This document shows, piece by piece, positions 5,661 through 7,029 of a DNA stretch of 7,029 bases (the first letter of the stretch is position 1; each line of letters starts with the position of its first letter). Position numbers and translations under genes: made by a program. The notes beneath the pieces are model-generated. The model was not told where the DNA came from. It did not search any database and worked only from the letters and a program-made list of their open reading frames with translations. Origin of the DNA: Oceanospirillaceae bacterium (GTDB lineage Bacteria; Pseudomonadota; Gammaproteobacteria; Pseudomonadales; Balneatricaceae); contig DPHD01000018.1 of the NCBI GenBank assembly GCA_003523085.1, positions 1 to 7,029 on the forward strand, read 5' to 3'.

Positions 5661-7029
5661 GCAGTATGGAAATTGGTATTATTGTTTCATTGGGCATGCT
5701 GGTCATGGTCATTATCGGTATGCGGGTTGCCTTTGCTGCAGCCTTGGCCGGTATGGTGGGTTTGATATGGATTTTTTGGGCCAAAAAAGGCTTTGATCCT
5801 AGTGCTTTTTGGTGGGCTTTGGGAGTGGCAACTAAAACCGCAGGGCAGGTGCCCCATTCTAAAATCTCGGCCCAGGCACTTTCTCTCATCCCTACCTTTA
5901 TATTAATAGGTTACCTTGCTTATCATGCAGGGTTAACCAAAGCCTTATTTGAAGCCGCAAAACGTTGGGTAGGTTGGTTGCCCGGCGGTATGGCCGTAGC
6001 TACGGTATTCTCTACCGCAGGTTTTGCTGCGGTGTCGGGTGCTTCTGTTGCAACTTCGGCCGTGTTTGCCCGTATCGCCATTCCAGAAATGCTCAAAGTG
6101 GGTTATGACAAGCGCTTTGCAGCGGGCGTTGTTGCTGCCGGCGGTACCTTGGCTTCGTTAATACCCCCTTCAGCTATTTTGGTGGTGTACGCCATCATTG
6201 TGGAGCAGGATGTGGGCAAGTTACTGTTAGCCGGTTTTGTTCCTGGTGCTTTTTCGGCATTAGTTTATGCCGGCTTAATTATTGGCATCGCTGTTGTTAA
6301 ACCAGGATTTGGCCCGTCTGTGTCGGGTTATACATGGGGCGAACGTTTTAAATCATTACCTCCTGCCTTGCCGATCGTGGCAGTGGTGGCAATCATCATT
6401 TTGTTTGTCTACAACCCCTTTGGTGACGCCATTGGCACCCCCACAGAAGGTGGCGCATTAGGTGCCTTTGTGGTGTTTTGTATTGCCTTGCTTAATGGTA
6501 TGCGTTGGTCGGCGCTTAAAGAAGCCTTATTAGAGTCAGCTAAACTGGCGGTAATGATCTTTACCATCATCTGGGGGGTGCTGATTTTTGTGCGCTTTTT
6601 AGGTTTTGCCGGTTTACCCTCGGCTTTTTCCGACTGGATTACCTCCCTTGATCAAAGCCCGATGCTCACCTTAGTGTTGATCCTCTTGGCTTATGCCGTG
6701 TTAGGCATGTTTATGGATGCTATTGGCATGTTATTGCTGACCTTGCCCGTGGTATATCCCGCGGTAATGGCCCTCAACGGTGGCGAATATGTGAGTGCAG
6801 CGGACAGCGTGTTTGGCATGTCTGGGCCTATGTGTGCCATATGGTTTGGTATCTTGGTGGTGAAAATGGCGGAGTTTTGTTTGATTACGCCGCCCATTGG
6901 CCTCAACTGCTTTGTAGTGGCTGGGGTGCGCGATGATTTATCGGTGCAGGATGTGTTTAAAGGCGTAACGCCATTTTTCATCGCCGATGCCTTCACTATT
7001 GCGTTGTTAGTGTCTTTCCCCGCCATTGT
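5657..7029 (+). CDS. dctM: TRAP transporter large membrane subunit (DctM family), 3' end outside the window
   Basis: The open frame starts at ATG 5657, overlapping the dctQ stop by four bases, and runs to the window edge without a stop: 457 codons plus two bases. It is the multi-helix transport subunit of the TRAP system, which moves the substrate handed over by DctP using a sodium or proton gradient. Family signatures are IPTFILIGYLAYHAG (78-92), GFAAVSGASVATS (122-134), IPEMLKVGYDKRFAAG (142-157), LASLIPPSAI (165-174), LAGFVPGA (191-198), GTPTEGGALGAF (260-271), GMFMDAIGM (350-358) and LITPPIGLN (409-417). All expected domains are present, so only a short C-terminus should be missing. The loop before the first re-entrant hairpin (about 42-76) is about 20 residues longer than in classical DctM proteins. 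No separate ribosome site is obvious, consistent with coupling to dctQ. Confidence 0.92.
   Translation, partial: MSSMEIGIIVSLGMLVMVIIGMRVAFAAALAGMVGLIWIFWAKKGFDPSAFWWALGVATKTAGQVPHSKISAQALSLIPTFILIGYLAYHAGLTKALFEAAKRWVGWLPGGMAVATVFSTAGFAAVSGASVATSAVFARIAIPEMLKVGYDKRFAAGVVAAGGTLASLIPPSAILVVYAIIVEQDVGKLLLAGFVPGAFSALVYAGLIIGIAVVKPGFGPSVSGYTWGERFKSLPPALPIVAVVAIIILFVYNPFGDAIGTPTEGGALGAFVVFCIALLNGMRWSALKEALLESAKLAVMIFTIIWGVLIFVRFLGFAGLPSAFSDWITSLDQSPMLTLVLILLAYAVLGMFMDAIGMLLLTLPVVYPAVMALNGGEYVSAADSVFGMSGPMCAIWFGILVVKMAEFCLITPPIGLNCFVVAGVRDDLSVQDVFKGVTPFFIADAFTIALLVSFPAI

Noticed and set aside
6691..7026. A 111-codon open frame on the minus strand.
   Set aside because: It lies wholly antisense to the well-supported dctM frame, shows no family motif and has a composition expected from the complement of a membrane-protein gene.

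Overview
The window looks like a chromosomal segment of a gammaproteobacterium, probably marine. This rests on roughly balanced base composition, TTA/TTG-rich codon use, and a DctB/DctD plus TRAP layout common in that group. It is an inference from style, as no rRNA or other taxonomic marker is present. All six genes lie on the + strand and fill almost the whole window. I see no insertion sequence, phage gene, CRISPR array, tRNA or rRNA.

Layout. Bases 1-107 are a short leader with a plausible sigma-70 promoter (TTGACA, 17-bp spacer, CACTAT). A LysE/RhtB-type exporter (108-725) follows and touches a DctB-like sensor histidine kinase (about 728-2485; a GTG at 722 is also possible). Six bases later comes a DctD-like AAA+ response regulator (2492-3844). 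After a 110-bp gap is a tripartite TRAP transporter: the periplasmic binding protein dctP (3955-4962), the small membrane subunit dctQ (5022-5660) and the large membrane subunit dctM (5657 to beyond the window end).

How it fits together. The kinase has a periplasmic double-Cache-like sensor resembling that of DctB. It should phosphorylate Asp58 of the regulator, which should then control the adjacent transporter. DctP captures an organic acid (or related anion) in the periplasm and DctQM imports it using a sodium or proton gradient. The exporter lies in the same apparent operon as the regulators, so import of one compound may be coupled to export of another. The substrates cannot be read from sequence.

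Most interesting points. (1) The regulator keeps Walker A, Walker B, the arginine-finger region and a Fis-type HTH. However, the GAFTGA loop that contacts sigma-54 is gone, and the region is about eight residues shorter than in NtrC. The dctP upstream region has no GG-N10-GC sigma-54 core. Together these suggest a sigma-54-independent DctD. (2) The end of the regulator gene carries nested inverted repeats (3784-3870) that can fold as a three-way junction around the stop codon and have alternative pairings. (3) Two hairpins lie between dctP and dctQ (4951-5010), one of them strong, consistent with differential expression of the binding protein.
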